This document shows positions 14,265 through 22,130 of a stretch of DNA of 28,851 bases, in pieces. Every line of letters begins with the position of its first letter. Position 1 is the first letter of the stretch. A model generated the notes under the pieces. It saw nothing but the letters and a program-made list of their open reading frames with translations, had not been told where the DNA came from and searched no databases. The DNA comes from an uncultured Bacilli bacterium (GTDB lineage Bacteria; Bacillota_I; Bacilli_A; RF39; UBA660). Location: NCBI GenBank assembly GCA_944358495.1, contig CALVRF010000006.1:1-28851 (forward strand), written 5' to 3'. The translations under genes were made by a program, and so were the position numbers.

Positions 14265-16571
14265 CTATCTTCCACCGCAAGTATTAAGGCTTGCGTTTTT
14301 TACTCTTTCAATCGGCACACCTTCGCCTTCTTTACGTCCACACCCTGGACAAACATCACCAATCACTCCAGTATATCCGCAAACTGGATCTCTATCTACT
14401 GGATGATTAATTGCTCCATATCCAATATTATTATCATGCATCAGTCTAACAATTTTTTCAAATGCATCAACATTCATCGCTGTATCACCATCAAGCTCTA
14501 CATAACTAATATGACCCCCATTAGTCAGTGCATGATAAGGTCCTTCTAATTTAAGTTTTCTCGCTACTGAAATATTATAATAAACTGGCACATGGAAAGA
14601 ATTGGTATAATATTCTCTATCAGTAACCCCTTTAATTTTTCCATAGATTGCTTTATCAATATTAGTAAATCTACCAGATAAACCCTCAGCTGGTGTCGCA
14701 ATTAATGAAAAATTCAAATTATATTTTTTCGAATATTCATCGGTTTTTTTACGCATAAAACCAATTATTTTAAGGCCAAGTTCCTCTGCCTCTTCACTTT
14801 CTCCATGATGTTTACCAATTAAAGCTTTTAAACATTCGGCCAAGCCAATAAATCCAATTGTTAATGTTCCATGTTTAAGTACCTTACGTAATCTATCACC
14901 AGGTTTTAATTTTTCACTATCAATCCAAACTCCTTGACCCAATAAGAAAGGAAAATTATAAACATGTCTAGAGCACTGAATCTCAAACCTTTCTAATAGC
15001 TGGTCCTTAACCATATCCATAAGACCTTCAAGTTCCTCAAAGAACCCATCCAAATCTGTTTCGTTACCTCTAACAATTCCGTGTTTAATTCCTAAACGTG
15101 GTAAGTTAATTGAAGTAAAAGATAAATTTCCACGTCCCGGTGTAATTTGATTATTTGGATCAGTTACATCTGCAAGCACTCTCGTTCTACACCCCATATA
15201 TCCAACTTCTGTACGATAATCATCAGGATTATAAGTTTCCTTATTAAATGTTGAATCAATAAATGAGAAGTTCGGAAATAATCTCTTAGCTGAGACTTCA
15301 CAAGACAGTCTAAATAAATCATAATTAGGATCTTCCGGATTAAAGTTAACTCCTTCTTTAACTTTAAATATCGAAATTGGGAATATTGGGGTTTCATGAT
15401 TACCAAGGCCTGAATCAGTAGCCAATAAATAATTTTTCATAACCATACGTCCTTCTGGAGAAGTATCCGTGCCAAAATTAATAGATGAAAATGGCACTTG
15501 CGCTCCAGCACGTGAATGCATTGTATTCAAATTATGAATAAAAGCTTCCATCGCTTGATAAGTAGCTCTATTGGTCTTAGCCATAGCCTTATCATAACTC
15601 ATCTTAAATAGTCTCTTAACCTCATCTGAATCTTTCGCATAATGGTCAAATTCACTCAAATCAACTTCAATTGATTTCAATTTATCGATATCTTTAGCAA
15701 TTCTATCCATATTAATGAAATTACCAAATTCTGTAAAATCTAAATAGTCACAAATAGCTTGTTTAAATTGCTTCTTGAATGTTGCCAAAACTCCTGGTGC
15801 TAAATAATAATCAAAAGCTGGAATACTTTGACCACCGTGTTGGTCATTTTGATTTGACTGAATTGCAATCGCCGCTAAAGCCGCATAACTCATAATATCT
15901 TTAGGCTGTCTTAAATGTCCATGGCCTGTTGAAAAACCTCCATCGAATAGTTTCTTTAAATCAATTTGACAGCACGTAGTCGTACCCATCGGCATAAAAT
16001 CCATATCGTGAATATGAATATCTCCATTATCATGAGCCTCAGCAAACTTTGGCTTCATTAAATATGCTTTGGCGAATTCTTTGGAAACTGTACTCCCATA
16101 CTGTAACATAGTTCCCATAGCCGTATCACCATCGACATTAGCATTTTCTCTTTTCGCATCCTCTTCCCAAGCTGACTTAAGCCCTAAACTTTCAATTGCT
16201 TTTAAAAACTTATGTTGTTTTTTCTCGCCAAAAAATAATTGCCTAGATGCCGTACGACGTTCACGATATTCTGAAAATGACTGATAAACATCTTCATATC
16301 CTTTAGCTTTAAGTTCTTCTTCGATTAAATCTTGAATTTGCTCTATTTTTATCTTTTCAGCACTCGCATAATCCTTTTCTATTCTTTTAACTACAGCATT
16401 AAAAACTCTATTAATATCTTTTTCGCTATATTTATACTCATCTTCTTCATTCTTAATACTGTCAAAACCTTTTTTAATAGCTACAGCCACTTTAGTTCCA
16501 TTCCAATCAACCTTGCGGCCATTACGTTTTACAACTTTTAAAGTTGCCAACATATCTTCTGTATCAACCAT
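14265..16571 (-). CDS. nrdD: Anaerobic ribonucleoside-triphosphate reductase NrdD, lacking its own glycyl-radical segment
   Basis: 768 aa. The N-terminal ATP cone (about 8-100; VVKRNGRKVDWNGTKVA) senses dATP/ATP. The ten-stranded barrel has NTMHSRAGAQVPFSSINFG, RLFPNFSFID and YMGCRTRV with the finger-loop Cys. EGLSGRFTNID and YYTNSFHVPV match class III enzymes. The C-terminal zinc region has PVCGYTGVIGDVCPGCG. After it a normal NrdD continues to the R-x-x-G-Y radical motif; here the protein instead reads GVPIERVKNASLNTCGGR and stops at TAG, with the motif in the next ORF. It reduces NTPs to dNTPs without oxygen, with formate as the usual reductant. First gene of nrdD-small ORF-nrdG. Confidence 0.95.
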   Translation of the reverse strand: MVDTEDMLATLKVVKRNGRKVDWNGTKVAVAIKKGFDSIKNEEDEYKYSEKDINRVFNAVVKRIEKDYASAEKIKIEQIQDLIEEELKAKGYEDVYQSFSEYRERRTASRQLFFGEKKQHKFLKAIESLGLKSAWEEDAKRENANVDGDTAMGTMLQYGSTVSKEFAKAYLMKPKFAEAHDNGDIHIHDMDFMPMGTTTCCQIDLKKLFDGGFSTGHGHLRQPKDIMSYAALAAIAIQSNQNDQHGGQSIPAFDYYLAPGVLATFKKQFKQAICDYLDFTEFGNFINMDRIAKDIDKLKSIEVDLSEFDHYAKDSDEVKRLFKMSYDKAMAKTNRATYQAMEAFIHNLNTMHSRAGAQVPFSSINFGTDTSPEGRMVMKNYLLATDSGLGNHETPIFPISIFKVKEGVNFNPEDPNYDLFRLSCEVSAKRLFPNFSFIDSTFNKETYNPDDYRTEVGYMGCRTRVLADVTDPNNQITPGRGNLSFTSINLPRLGIKHGIVRGNETDLDGFFEELEGLMDMVKDQLLERFEIQCSRHVYNFPFLLGQGVWIDSEKLKPGDRLRKVLKHGTLTIGFIGLAECLKALIGKHHGESEEAEELGLKIIGFMRKKTDEYSKKYNLNFSLIATPAEGLSGRFTNIDKAIYGKIKGVTDREYYTNSFHVPVYYNISVARKLKLEGPYHALTNGGHISYVELDGDTAMNVDAFEKIVRLMHDNNIGYGAINHPVDRDPVCGYTGVIGDVCPGCGRKEGEGVPIERVKNASLNTCGGR

Positions 16572-16598
16572 ACTTCTGCCTCCCTATCTTGCACCTTA

Positions 16599-16627
16599 AT
16601 TATGACACTTTTTTTTCTAAAGGTCAA
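16599..16627 (-). promoter_or_regulatory. Sigma-A-type promoter of nrdD
   Basis: TTGACC-N17-CATAAT on the minus strand, about 27 nt before the nrdD ATG. No palindromic NrdR box is visible around it. Confidence 0.7.
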
Positions 16628-16630
16628 TAG

Positions 16631-16646
16631 AAAATGTTCGCTTTTT
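16631..16646. repeat. 16-bp direct repeat, copy 1
   Basis: AAAATGTTCGCTTTTT, identical to 16932-16947. This copy lies 3 bp upstream of the nrdD -35 box. Reverse reading gives GCGAACATTTT, sharing nine bases (CGAACATTT) with the recA SOS box but lacking the second half-site. Confidence 0.65.
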
Positions 16647-16660
16647 TCACTCTTTTTCGG

Positions 16661-16684
16661 GGGCTTAATAACGAGCCCTTTATT
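16661..16684 (+). terminator. Possible hairpin terminator in the nrdD/deacetylase gap
   Basis: GGGCT (16661-16665) pairs with AGCCC (16674-16678), then TTTATTTT on the plus strand. No plus-strand gene feeds it, so it is either chance or the end of a small RNA. The rest of the 426-bp gap (16572-16997) is very A/T-rich, with further weak hairpins (for example around 16885-16938) and no ORF. Confidence 0.35.
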
Positions 16685-16931
16685 TTCAACAAAAAGGCAA
16701 AAAAATTAACTTTTCAAAATTTTACATTTTTCTTTTTTTTGTTTTTCTCTTGTTTTTAAGAAAATAAAAAGTTCTTCAAATATATAATTCCCCCTTTAAT
16801 TTTAAGGGAAAACTCTAAAAAAGAGAAAAAACAAAAAAATTGAAAAACGGACTTTTTTCAAAAAAACAGTTTTAAAAAAATACGGTTTTTACCTTGAAAT
16901 GATTATTCGTTGTTTTTCAAGATTAAAAGGT

Positions 16932-16947
16932 AAAATGTTCGCTTTTT
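16932..16947. repeat. 16-bp direct repeat, copy 2
   Basis: Exact second copy of AAAATGTTCGCTTTTT, about 50 bp before the deacetylase start and 301 bp from copy 1. Confidence 0.65.
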
Positions 16948-16997
16948 ATACCATACATATAACTAGCTAACAAGCATATAATTATCTAGGTGAAAAT

Positions 16998-18215
16998 ATG
17001 AAAAAATCAATATTACTACTTGTTACTATCATTCTTATAACTGGATGCTCTAAACCTGAAATAAAAACCACGATTGAGAATAATGATGCTTTAGTCAGTA
17101 TCAACTATCCAGTAACCAATATCAATGCTCTAGACGATGCTGTAAGTACATACGTAAACCAAACTTATAACAACTTCAAAAAGTCCTATAAACACCTTAC
17201 AAAGCCCGAGTTAAACATCACTTATACTTATAAAGAATTAAATGATGATGTTATTAATATCAGTTTAAACACCGAAATAAATGCTGATAAAAATATTAAT
17301 AAAATCAAAACTTTTACTTATGATAAAAAAACTAAAAAATTCTTAAGTATGGAAGATATCGTTGATGATCTTGATGCCTTAGACTATGATATCAAAAAAG
17401 CTTTATTAGAAAAATACCAAGAAGCTGATATGGACTTTTTATCCAATGTAAATTATGATTATTTCACTATTGATGATGAAAATTTAACCATTTATTTGGG
17501 ACCCGCCGAATTAAAAAGCCAAGGCAATGAAATAATTTATCTTGATATCCCCCTCAATTCTCTAAAAATGTTAATCGACATCGACAAATCAAATGGGAGT
17601 GACAATTATATTAATATAAAAAAACGCGATATCAATTATGATGATCATATTGTAGCCCTAACTTTTGATGACGGGCCAAGCAAATATACCGATAAAATCT
17701 TAAATATATTAAAAAAATACGATGCCTGTGCGACCTTTTTTGTAATTGGTAACAAAGTAGATTTCTACGATGAAACCTTAACAAAAATGTTAAAAAATGG
17801 CAATGAAATAGGAAATCACTCCTATAGTCATAAATGGTTAAATAGGCTATCCAAAGAAGAATTTGAAGAAGAAATAACCAAAACTCAAACCGAAGTTCAA
17901 AAAGCCACTGGTTTTACCCCTAAACTATTCAGGCCAACATATGGTGGATACACAAATAAATTAAAATCTTATACCGACTTAACTTTTGTTCTATGGGATG
18001 TTGATTCTTCTGACTGGAAGGTCAAAAATAAAGACAAAATAATAAACAATATTATTCCTAATGTCAAAGATGGTAGTATAATTCTCATGCACGATAACCA
18101 TGAATATGCCGTCAACGCCTTAGAAGATGTTATCAAAAAACTACAAGAAAAAGGCTATAAATTCGTTACCGTTAGTGAACTATTAGAATTAAAGAAAATT
18201 AGAGAAAATGAGTAA
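16998..18215 (+). CDS. PdaC-like polysaccharide deacetylase lipoprotein
   Basis: 405 aa. A lipoprotein signal peptide ends at lipobox LITGC (Cys17). Residues ~25-200 resemble the DUF4163/DUF3298 domain of PdaC and RsiV (SINYPVTNINALDDAVSTYV, then a YDKKTKKFLSMEDI segment). Residues ~215-400 form a NodB deacetylase: TFDDGPS (metal Asp), NHSYSH (two metal His), RPTYGG, WDVDSSDW and ILMHD. All catalytic motifs are intact. It probably removes N-acetyl groups from peptidoglycan or another wall glycan on the outer face of the membrane, affecting lysozyme resistance; the substrate is inferred. The Shine-Dalgarno is AGGTG. A TATAAT at 16977-16982 lacks a clear -35. Confidence 0.9.
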   Translation: MKKSILLLVTIILITGCSKPEIKTTIENNDALVSINYPVTNINALDDAVSTYVNQTYNNFKKSYKHLTKPELNITYTYKELNDDVINISLNTEINADKNINKIKTFTYDKKTKKFLSMEDIVDDLDALDYDIKKALLEKYQEADMDFLSNVNYDYFTIDDENLTIYLGPAELKSQGNEIIYLDIPLNSLKMLIDIDKSNGSDNYINIKKRDINYDDHIVALTFDDGPSKYTDKILNILKKYDACATFFVIGNKVDFYDETLTKMLKNGNEIGNHSYSHKWLNRLSKEEFEEEITKTQTEVQKATGFTPKLFRPTYGGYTNKLKSYTDLTFVLWDVDSSDWKVKNKDKIINNIIPNVKDGSIILMHDNHEYAVNALEDVIKKLQEKGYKFVTVSELLELKKIRENE

Positions 18216-18582
18216 TTACGACTTAGAAGAATTAAAACTATTAAAATGGCAATTTGGTCTATCTATAGCCTTCATTTTTACCATCGTAGTTTCCTTATCA
18301 TTAACCTATAATGAAATTTTAAAATATGAAAACAAATCCCCATTATACACTTCTCAAAATGCCTATGACATTCAAGTCATCAACCGTCTATTAGGTACCC
18401 TTATTGCACTTGCTTTTCTTTATATCAACTATATTGATAAACAATTAAAAGAAGAAAATAATTTAGATACTTCTTCCGCCAATCTCCAAATAGATGCCGG
18501 CGTACTTACCTTAATTGCTACTATTATCGTGTTATATGTTTCCATCACTAGTAATAGTCAAATTGAAAACCCAGAAATTTAG
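18208..18582 (+). CDS. Small three-helix membrane protein, unknown
   Basis: 124 aa, not recognised. Three hydrophobic segments (about 15-34, 60-79, 94-113) with an acidic and Lys-containing loop between the second and third (KQLKEENNLD). Its ATG overlaps the deacetylase end by 8 nt, so it is co-translated. No catalytic motif is seen. The coupling suggests a membrane partner or helper of the deacetylase, which is inference only. Confidence 0.72.
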   Translation: MSNYDLEELKLLKWQFGLSIAFIFTIVVSLSLTYNEILKYENKSPLYTSQNAYDIQVINRLLGTLIALAFLYINYIDKQLKEENNLDTSSANLQIDAGVLTLIATIIVLYVSITSNSQIENPEI

Positions 18583-18628
18583 TCATAGTCACTTTACGTC
18601 AAATTTGCGTATTTTTTACAAAAATAAA

Positions 18629-18657
18629 ATTACCTTTTTCAGTTTAAAAAAGGTAAT
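18629..18657. terminator. Hairpin between the deacetylase operon and rny
   Basis: ATTACCTTTTT pairs with AAAAAGGTAAT around a 7-nt loop. A T-rich stretch follows on the minus strand, and its own U-rich arm could serve the plus strand. It probably ends the 16998-18582 operon. Confidence 0.6.
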
Positions 18658-18678
18658 ATATTTAAAAAATAGATAAAA

Positions 18679-18721
18679 AGTAACATTCTCCAAAGACCTA
18701 CATTTTTCACCAAAGTGTCAA
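18679..18721 (-). repeat. 43-bp dispersed repeat, copy 2
   Basis: Minus-strand core TTGACACTTTGGTG, AAAAATGTAGGTC, TTTGGAGAATGTTACT; 36 of 43 positions match copy 1 at 13468-13510, same orientation. It lies directly after the rny terminator T-run. Confidence 0.8.
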
Positions 18722-18722
18722 T

Positions 18723-18742
18723 AAAAAAAGGCTATTTAGCCT
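18723..18742 (-). terminator. Intrinsic terminator of rny
   Basis: Minus strand AGGCT-AAAT-AGCCT then T7. It contains the rny stop codon. Confidence 0.82.
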
Positions 18743-20285
18743 CTTCTGTTACGCGTGTTTCCCGAACAACCACTACTTTAATAGTTCCAGGATATTGTAA
18801 TGTTGCTTCGATTTTATCTTTGACTTCTCTAGCCACTTTAAAACTTTCCAAATCATTAATTTCTTCTGGCTTAACAATAACTCGAAGTTCTCTACCTGCC
18901 TGCATCGCATAAGATTTTTCCACACCCGGAATTTCGTTACCAATTTTTTCGAGTTCAGTAAGTCTTTGCACATAATTCTCCAGTGAATCATTGCGAGCGC
19001 CTGGACGTGAAGCTGATAAAGCATCTGCAATCGCTACTAACACAGATATAATGCTTGTCGCTTCGGTATCTCCGTGATGTGAAGCAATTGCATTAATAAC
19101 TTCATCGCTCTCTTTATATTTAGTTGCTATCTTAACGCCAATCTCTACATGACTACCTTCAGCTTCGTGGTCAATCGATTTTCCAATGTCATGAAGTAAT
19201 CCAGCCCGCTTAGCCACATTAACATTTTCGCCTAACTCACCAGCTAATAGACCAGCCAAAATAGCCACTTCAATTGAATGTTTTAAAGCATTTTGACCAA
19301 AGCTAGTTCTAAAATGTAACTTACCTAATAACTCAATAAGTTCATTATCCATTTTAGTTATTCCAAGTTCAAACAAAGCATTTTCACCATATTCTAACAG
19401 CTTACTTCTCATTTCATTAACTGTTTTATCATAGACTTCTTCAATCCTCCCGGGATGAATACGACCATCTTTAATTAGTGTTTCCAAAGTCAATCTTGCA
19501 ATCTCCCTGCGATATGGATCAAAACTAGAAAGAACAATCGCTTCCGGCGTATCATCAATAATTAAATCAACACCCGTAACCGCTTCAATCGTTCGAATGT
19601 TGCGACCCTCTCTACCAATAATTCGCCCTTTCATTTCATCATTAGGTAAAGCAACAACTGTTACTGTTTGCTCATTAGCTACATCAGCAGCATAACGCTG
19701 CATTGATGAAACAATCATCGACTTAGCTTTTCTATCAGCATCCAACCTAGCTTCTGCCTCACGATCCTTAATATAAGAAGAAACTTCTAAATCCATCATT
19801 TCTTCTACTTTTTTCATAAGAACATTTTTAGCTTCCTTTTTAGAATAGCCCGAAATTTTTTCAAGCTCTTTTATTTGCTCATTTTGTGCATTTTCTAGCT
19901 CCACTTGCTTATCTTGAATATCTTTTTGTCTTTGGTTTAAATTATTTTCCTTTTCATCAAGAAGTTGCTCACGATTTTGTAAAGTTTGATCACGACGATC
20001 CATACTTTCTTCACGGGCAAGTAAACGATCTTCTGAATCTTTAATTTCTTGTTTTTTCTCTTTCACTTCTTTATCAAATTCACTTTTCAATCTATGAGCT
20101 TCCTCTTTAGCCTCTAAAATACTATCACGCTTAAGTTTATCTGCCTCTTTTTTGGCATCTTCTACTGCTTGTATAGCTTTTCTAGAAACCGAAATGCCCC
20201 GTACATAACTTAAAATTATCATCAAGATAATACCTACAAAAAGTCCAATTATTACTAGCAAAATGGAGAAAATAGTACTTGACAT
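18732..20285 (-). CDS. rny: Ribonuclease Y
   Basis: 517 aa, normal length. An N-terminal membrane anchor (about 4-26), a long charged coiled coil (about 30-165), a KH domain with GRIIGREGRNIRTIEAVTG (about 215) and an HD domain with LLHDIGKSIDHE (about 370) carrying the metal-binding His-Asp pair. RNase Y is the membrane-bound endonuclease that starts mRNA decay in Firmicutes. GGAGG precedes the ATG. A small GTGAA/TTCAC hairpin lies in its leader (about 20311-20324). The rodZ-pgsA-recA-rny order is that of B. subtilis without cinA. Confidence 0.96.
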   Translation of the reverse strand: MSSTIFSILLVIIGLFVGIILMIILSYVRGISVSRKAIQAVEDAKKEADKLKRDSILEAKEEAHRLKSEFDKEVKEKKQEIKDSEDRLLAREESMDRRDQTLQNREQLLDEKENNLNQRQKDIQDKQVELENAQNEQIKELEKISGYSKKEAKNVLMKKVEEMMDLEVSSYIKDREAEARLDADRKAKSMIVSSMQRYAADVANEQTVTVVALPNDEMKGRIIGREGRNIRTIEAVTGVDLIIDDTPEAIVLSSFDPYRREIARLTLETLIKDGRIHPGRIEEVYDKTVNEMRSKLLEYGENALFELGITKMDNELIELLGKLHFRTSFGQNALKHSIEVAILAGLLAGELGENVNVAKRAGLLHDIGKSIDHEAEGSHVEIGVKIATKYKESDEVINAIASHHGDTEATSIISVLVAIADALSASRPGARNDSLENYVQRLTELEKIGNEIPGVEKSYAMQAGRELRVIVKPEEINDLESFKVAREVKDKIEATLQYPGTIKVVVVRETRVTEEAK

Positions 20286-20330
20286 AATATTACCTCCATA
20301 ACTATTAAGTGAATACCTTCACCTAATTAT

Positions 20331-20359
20331 ATTGTATAAGTGATTAGAAAATAAGTCAA
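20331..20359 (-). promoter_or_regulatory. Sigma-A-type promoter of rny
   Basis: TTGACT-N17-TACAAT on the minus strand, directly after the recA terminator, about 45 nt before the rny ATG. Confidence 0.78.
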
Positions 20360-20360
20360 G

Positions 20361-20386
20361 AAAAAAGTGACTATTTAAAAGTCACT
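20361..20386 (-). terminator. Intrinsic terminator of recA
   Basis: Minus strand AGTGAC, 9-nt loop, GTCACT then T6; overlaps the recA stop codon. It separates recA from rny. Confidence 0.82.
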
Positions 20387-21410
20387 ATCCATTCTTAGCA
20401 GGATTTTCATTTTTTTCAATATTATAATACTGACGAACCTTATGTAAAATTTCATCGCGAATCTTTGGGTTAGCCTTTAAATATTCTTTAACATTTTCCT
20501 TACCTTGGCCAATTTTTTCGCCATTGTAAGAATACCAAGCTCCCGATTTTTCCAAAATATTAGCTTCCACACCTAAATCAATTAACTCACCTTCCATCGA
20601 AATACCTGTTCCATACATAATATCTACAGAGCAAGTTTTAAATGGTGGTGCCATTTTATTTTTAACCACTTTAATATTTGTTTTATTACCAATAATATCT
20701 GTACCCATTTTAATTTGCTCACTTCGGCGAATATCTAACCTAATTGATGAGTAAAACTTAAGAGCACGTCCTCCAGGTGTCACCTCTGGATTACCAAACA
20801 TGACCCCAACTTTTTCACGTAGCTGATTAATAAAAATTGCCACAGTTCCGGTTTTATTAATAATCCCTGCTAATTTTCTAAGTGCTTGACTCATAAGACG
20901 TGCTTGAAGCCCTACATGAGAATCTCCCATCTCACCTTCAATTTCTGCTTGCGGTACTAAAGCTGCTACCGAATCAATAACAATTACACTAATGGCTCCA
21001 CTTCGAACTAAAGCCTCAGCAATTTCCAAAGCTTGCTCACCATTATCTGGCTGAGATAAAAGCAAATCATTAATATTTACACCTAGCCTTTCGGCATATT
21101 GCGGGTCTAAAGAATTTTCTGCATCAATAAATGCAACTTTCCCACCTAATTTTTGAGCTTCAGCAATTGCGTGCAAAGCAAAAGTTGTTTTACCACTAGA
21201 TTCTGGTCCATATATTTCAATAATACGCCCCTTAGGATAACCGCCAATTCCTAATGCTACATCTAAAGCAATGCTACCACTCGGAATAACATCAATTTCT
21301 CTTTTCTCATTATCGCCTAAACGCATAATAGATCCTTTTCCAAATTGTTTTTCTATATCGGCTAATACTTGTTTTAAATTTTGGTCGTTACTAGCTGTCA
21401 TTTTTGCCAT
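20385..21410 (-). CDS. recA: Recombinase RecA
   Basis: 341 aa, typical. Walker A GPESSGKTT (about 69-77), Walker B VIVIDSVAAL, the L1/L2 DNA-binding loops (L1 near EGEMGDSHVG, L2 near GVMFGNPEVTPGG) and the NKMAPPF segment are all intact. RecA forms filaments on single-stranded DNA for homologous recombination and triggers LexA self-cleavage. A strong promoter and a LexA box lie upstream, so SOS induction is expected. It is terminated separately from rny. Confidence 0.98.
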   Translation of the reverse strand: MAKMTASNDQNLKQVLADIEKQFGKGSIMRLGDNEKREIDVIPSGSIALDVALGIGGYPKGRIIEIYGPESSGKTTFALHAIAEAQKLGGKVAFIDAENSLDPQYAERLGVNINDLLLSQPDNGEQALEIAEALVRSGAISVIVIDSVAALVPQAEIEGEMGDSHVGLQARLMSQALRKLAGIINKTGTVAIFINQLREKVGVMFGNPEVTPGGRALKFYSSIRLDIRRSEQIKMGTDIIGNKTNIKVVKNKMAPPFKTCSVDIMYGTGISMEGELIDLGVEANILEKSGAWYSYNGEKIGQGKENVKEYLKANPKIRDEILHKVRQYYNIEKNENPAKNG

Positions 21411-21445
21411 TTTATTTTCCTCCTTATAATAACTCCTACAATTAC

Positions 21446-21474
21446 ATTTTAACTGATACTAAAACTGATGTCAA
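21446..21474 (-). promoter_or_regulatory. Sigma-A-type promoter of recA
   Basis: TTGACA-N17-TAAAAT on the minus strand, 35 nt before the recA ATG. Confidence 0.82.
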
Positions 21475-21482
21475 CACTTTTA

Positions 21483-21496
21483 CGAACATTTGTTCA
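21483..21496. promoter_or_regulatory. LexA/SOS box upstream of recA
   Basis: CGAACATTTGTTCA, a 5-4-5 palindrome with one end mismatch to the Gram-positive LexA consensus CGAAC-N4-GTTCG. It lies 8 bp upstream of the recA -35. Confidence 0.85.
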
Positions 21497-21505
21497 AAAA
21501 ATAAA

Positions 21506-21530
21506 TAAAATAAAAAGGACTAAGCCTTTT
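21506..21530 (-). terminator. Intrinsic terminator of pgsA
   Basis: Minus strand AAAAGG, 6-nt loop, CCTTTT then T-rich; contains the pgsA stop codon. Confidence 0.72.
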
Positions 21531-22122
21531 CATCAGAAAATAACAAATGTTTATTAACTGTATAATATTGAATTCCTGAAATAACTGATAAAATACAAGC
21601 TAAAATAAGTAAGAAATCAGCAATTCTTAAATTCCAAAGTTCAAATGGCATGTTATAAAATAAAGTAAGTACTAAACCAATCATCATTGATGCCGTTTTA
21701 ACTTTACCAAGTTTACTAGCTGCTACTACTTTACCCTTACTGCCAGCAATCATTTTAATTGAATCAACAAAAGTATCTCTTAAAATAATCACTACTGGGA
21801 TAATTGGATGAATAAATCCTTGGGCGCATAATATAATTAATATTGCATTAACTAAAATTTTATCGGCAATTGCATCCATCATTTTGCCAAAATCTGTAAC
21901 TAAATTATATTTTCTAGCGATAAAGCCATCGACAAAATCCGTTAAAGAGGCAATAATAAATAAAACCCCGGCAATTAAATATCTAATATCAATAACAACC
22001 AGCTCATTGACAAATAACTGCATAACATCAATACCCATAGCCGAAAATGGGAATAATAAGACGGCAATTATTACAAAAGTCAAAAAAATTCTAAACATCG
22101 TTAATTTATTTGGTAAATTCAT
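21520..22122 (-). CDS. pgsA: CDP-diacylglycerol-glycerol-3-phosphate phosphatidyltransferase
   Basis: 200 aa integral membrane enzyme making phosphatidylglycerol-phosphate from CDP-diacylglycerol. The CDP-alcohol transferase motif D-G-x2-A-R-x8-G-x3-D-x3-D is perfect: DGFIARKY...FGKMMDAIAD (about 66-84). N-terminal MNLPNKLTMFRIFLTF is characteristic of PgsA. About five or six membrane segments. GTAGGAGG precedes the ATG; it follows rodZ by 8 nt, so they are one transcript. Confidence 0.95.
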   Translation of the reverse strand: MNLPNKLTMFRIFLTFVIIAVLLFPFSAMGIDVMQLFVNELVVIDIRYLIAGVLFIIASLTDFVDGFIARKYNLVTDFGKMMDAIADKILVNAILIILCAQGFIHPIIPVVIILRDTFVDSIKMIAGSKGKVVAASKLGKVKTASMMIGLVLTLFYNMPFELWNLRIADFLLILACILSVISGIQYYTVNKHLLFSDEKA

Positions 22123-22130
22123 AAATCCTC

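Noticed and set aside
14265..14267. UAG decoded as pyrrolysine or another amino acid between NrdD and the small ORF
   Set aside because: A Shine-Dalgarno and ATG directly follow, TAG ends many other genes here (recA, pgsA, rny, spoVG), and nothing in the window points to UAG recoding; separate translation is simpler.
16631..16646. LexA box upstream of nrdD
   Set aside because: Only one half (CGAAC) is present; the required inverted half-site is missing.
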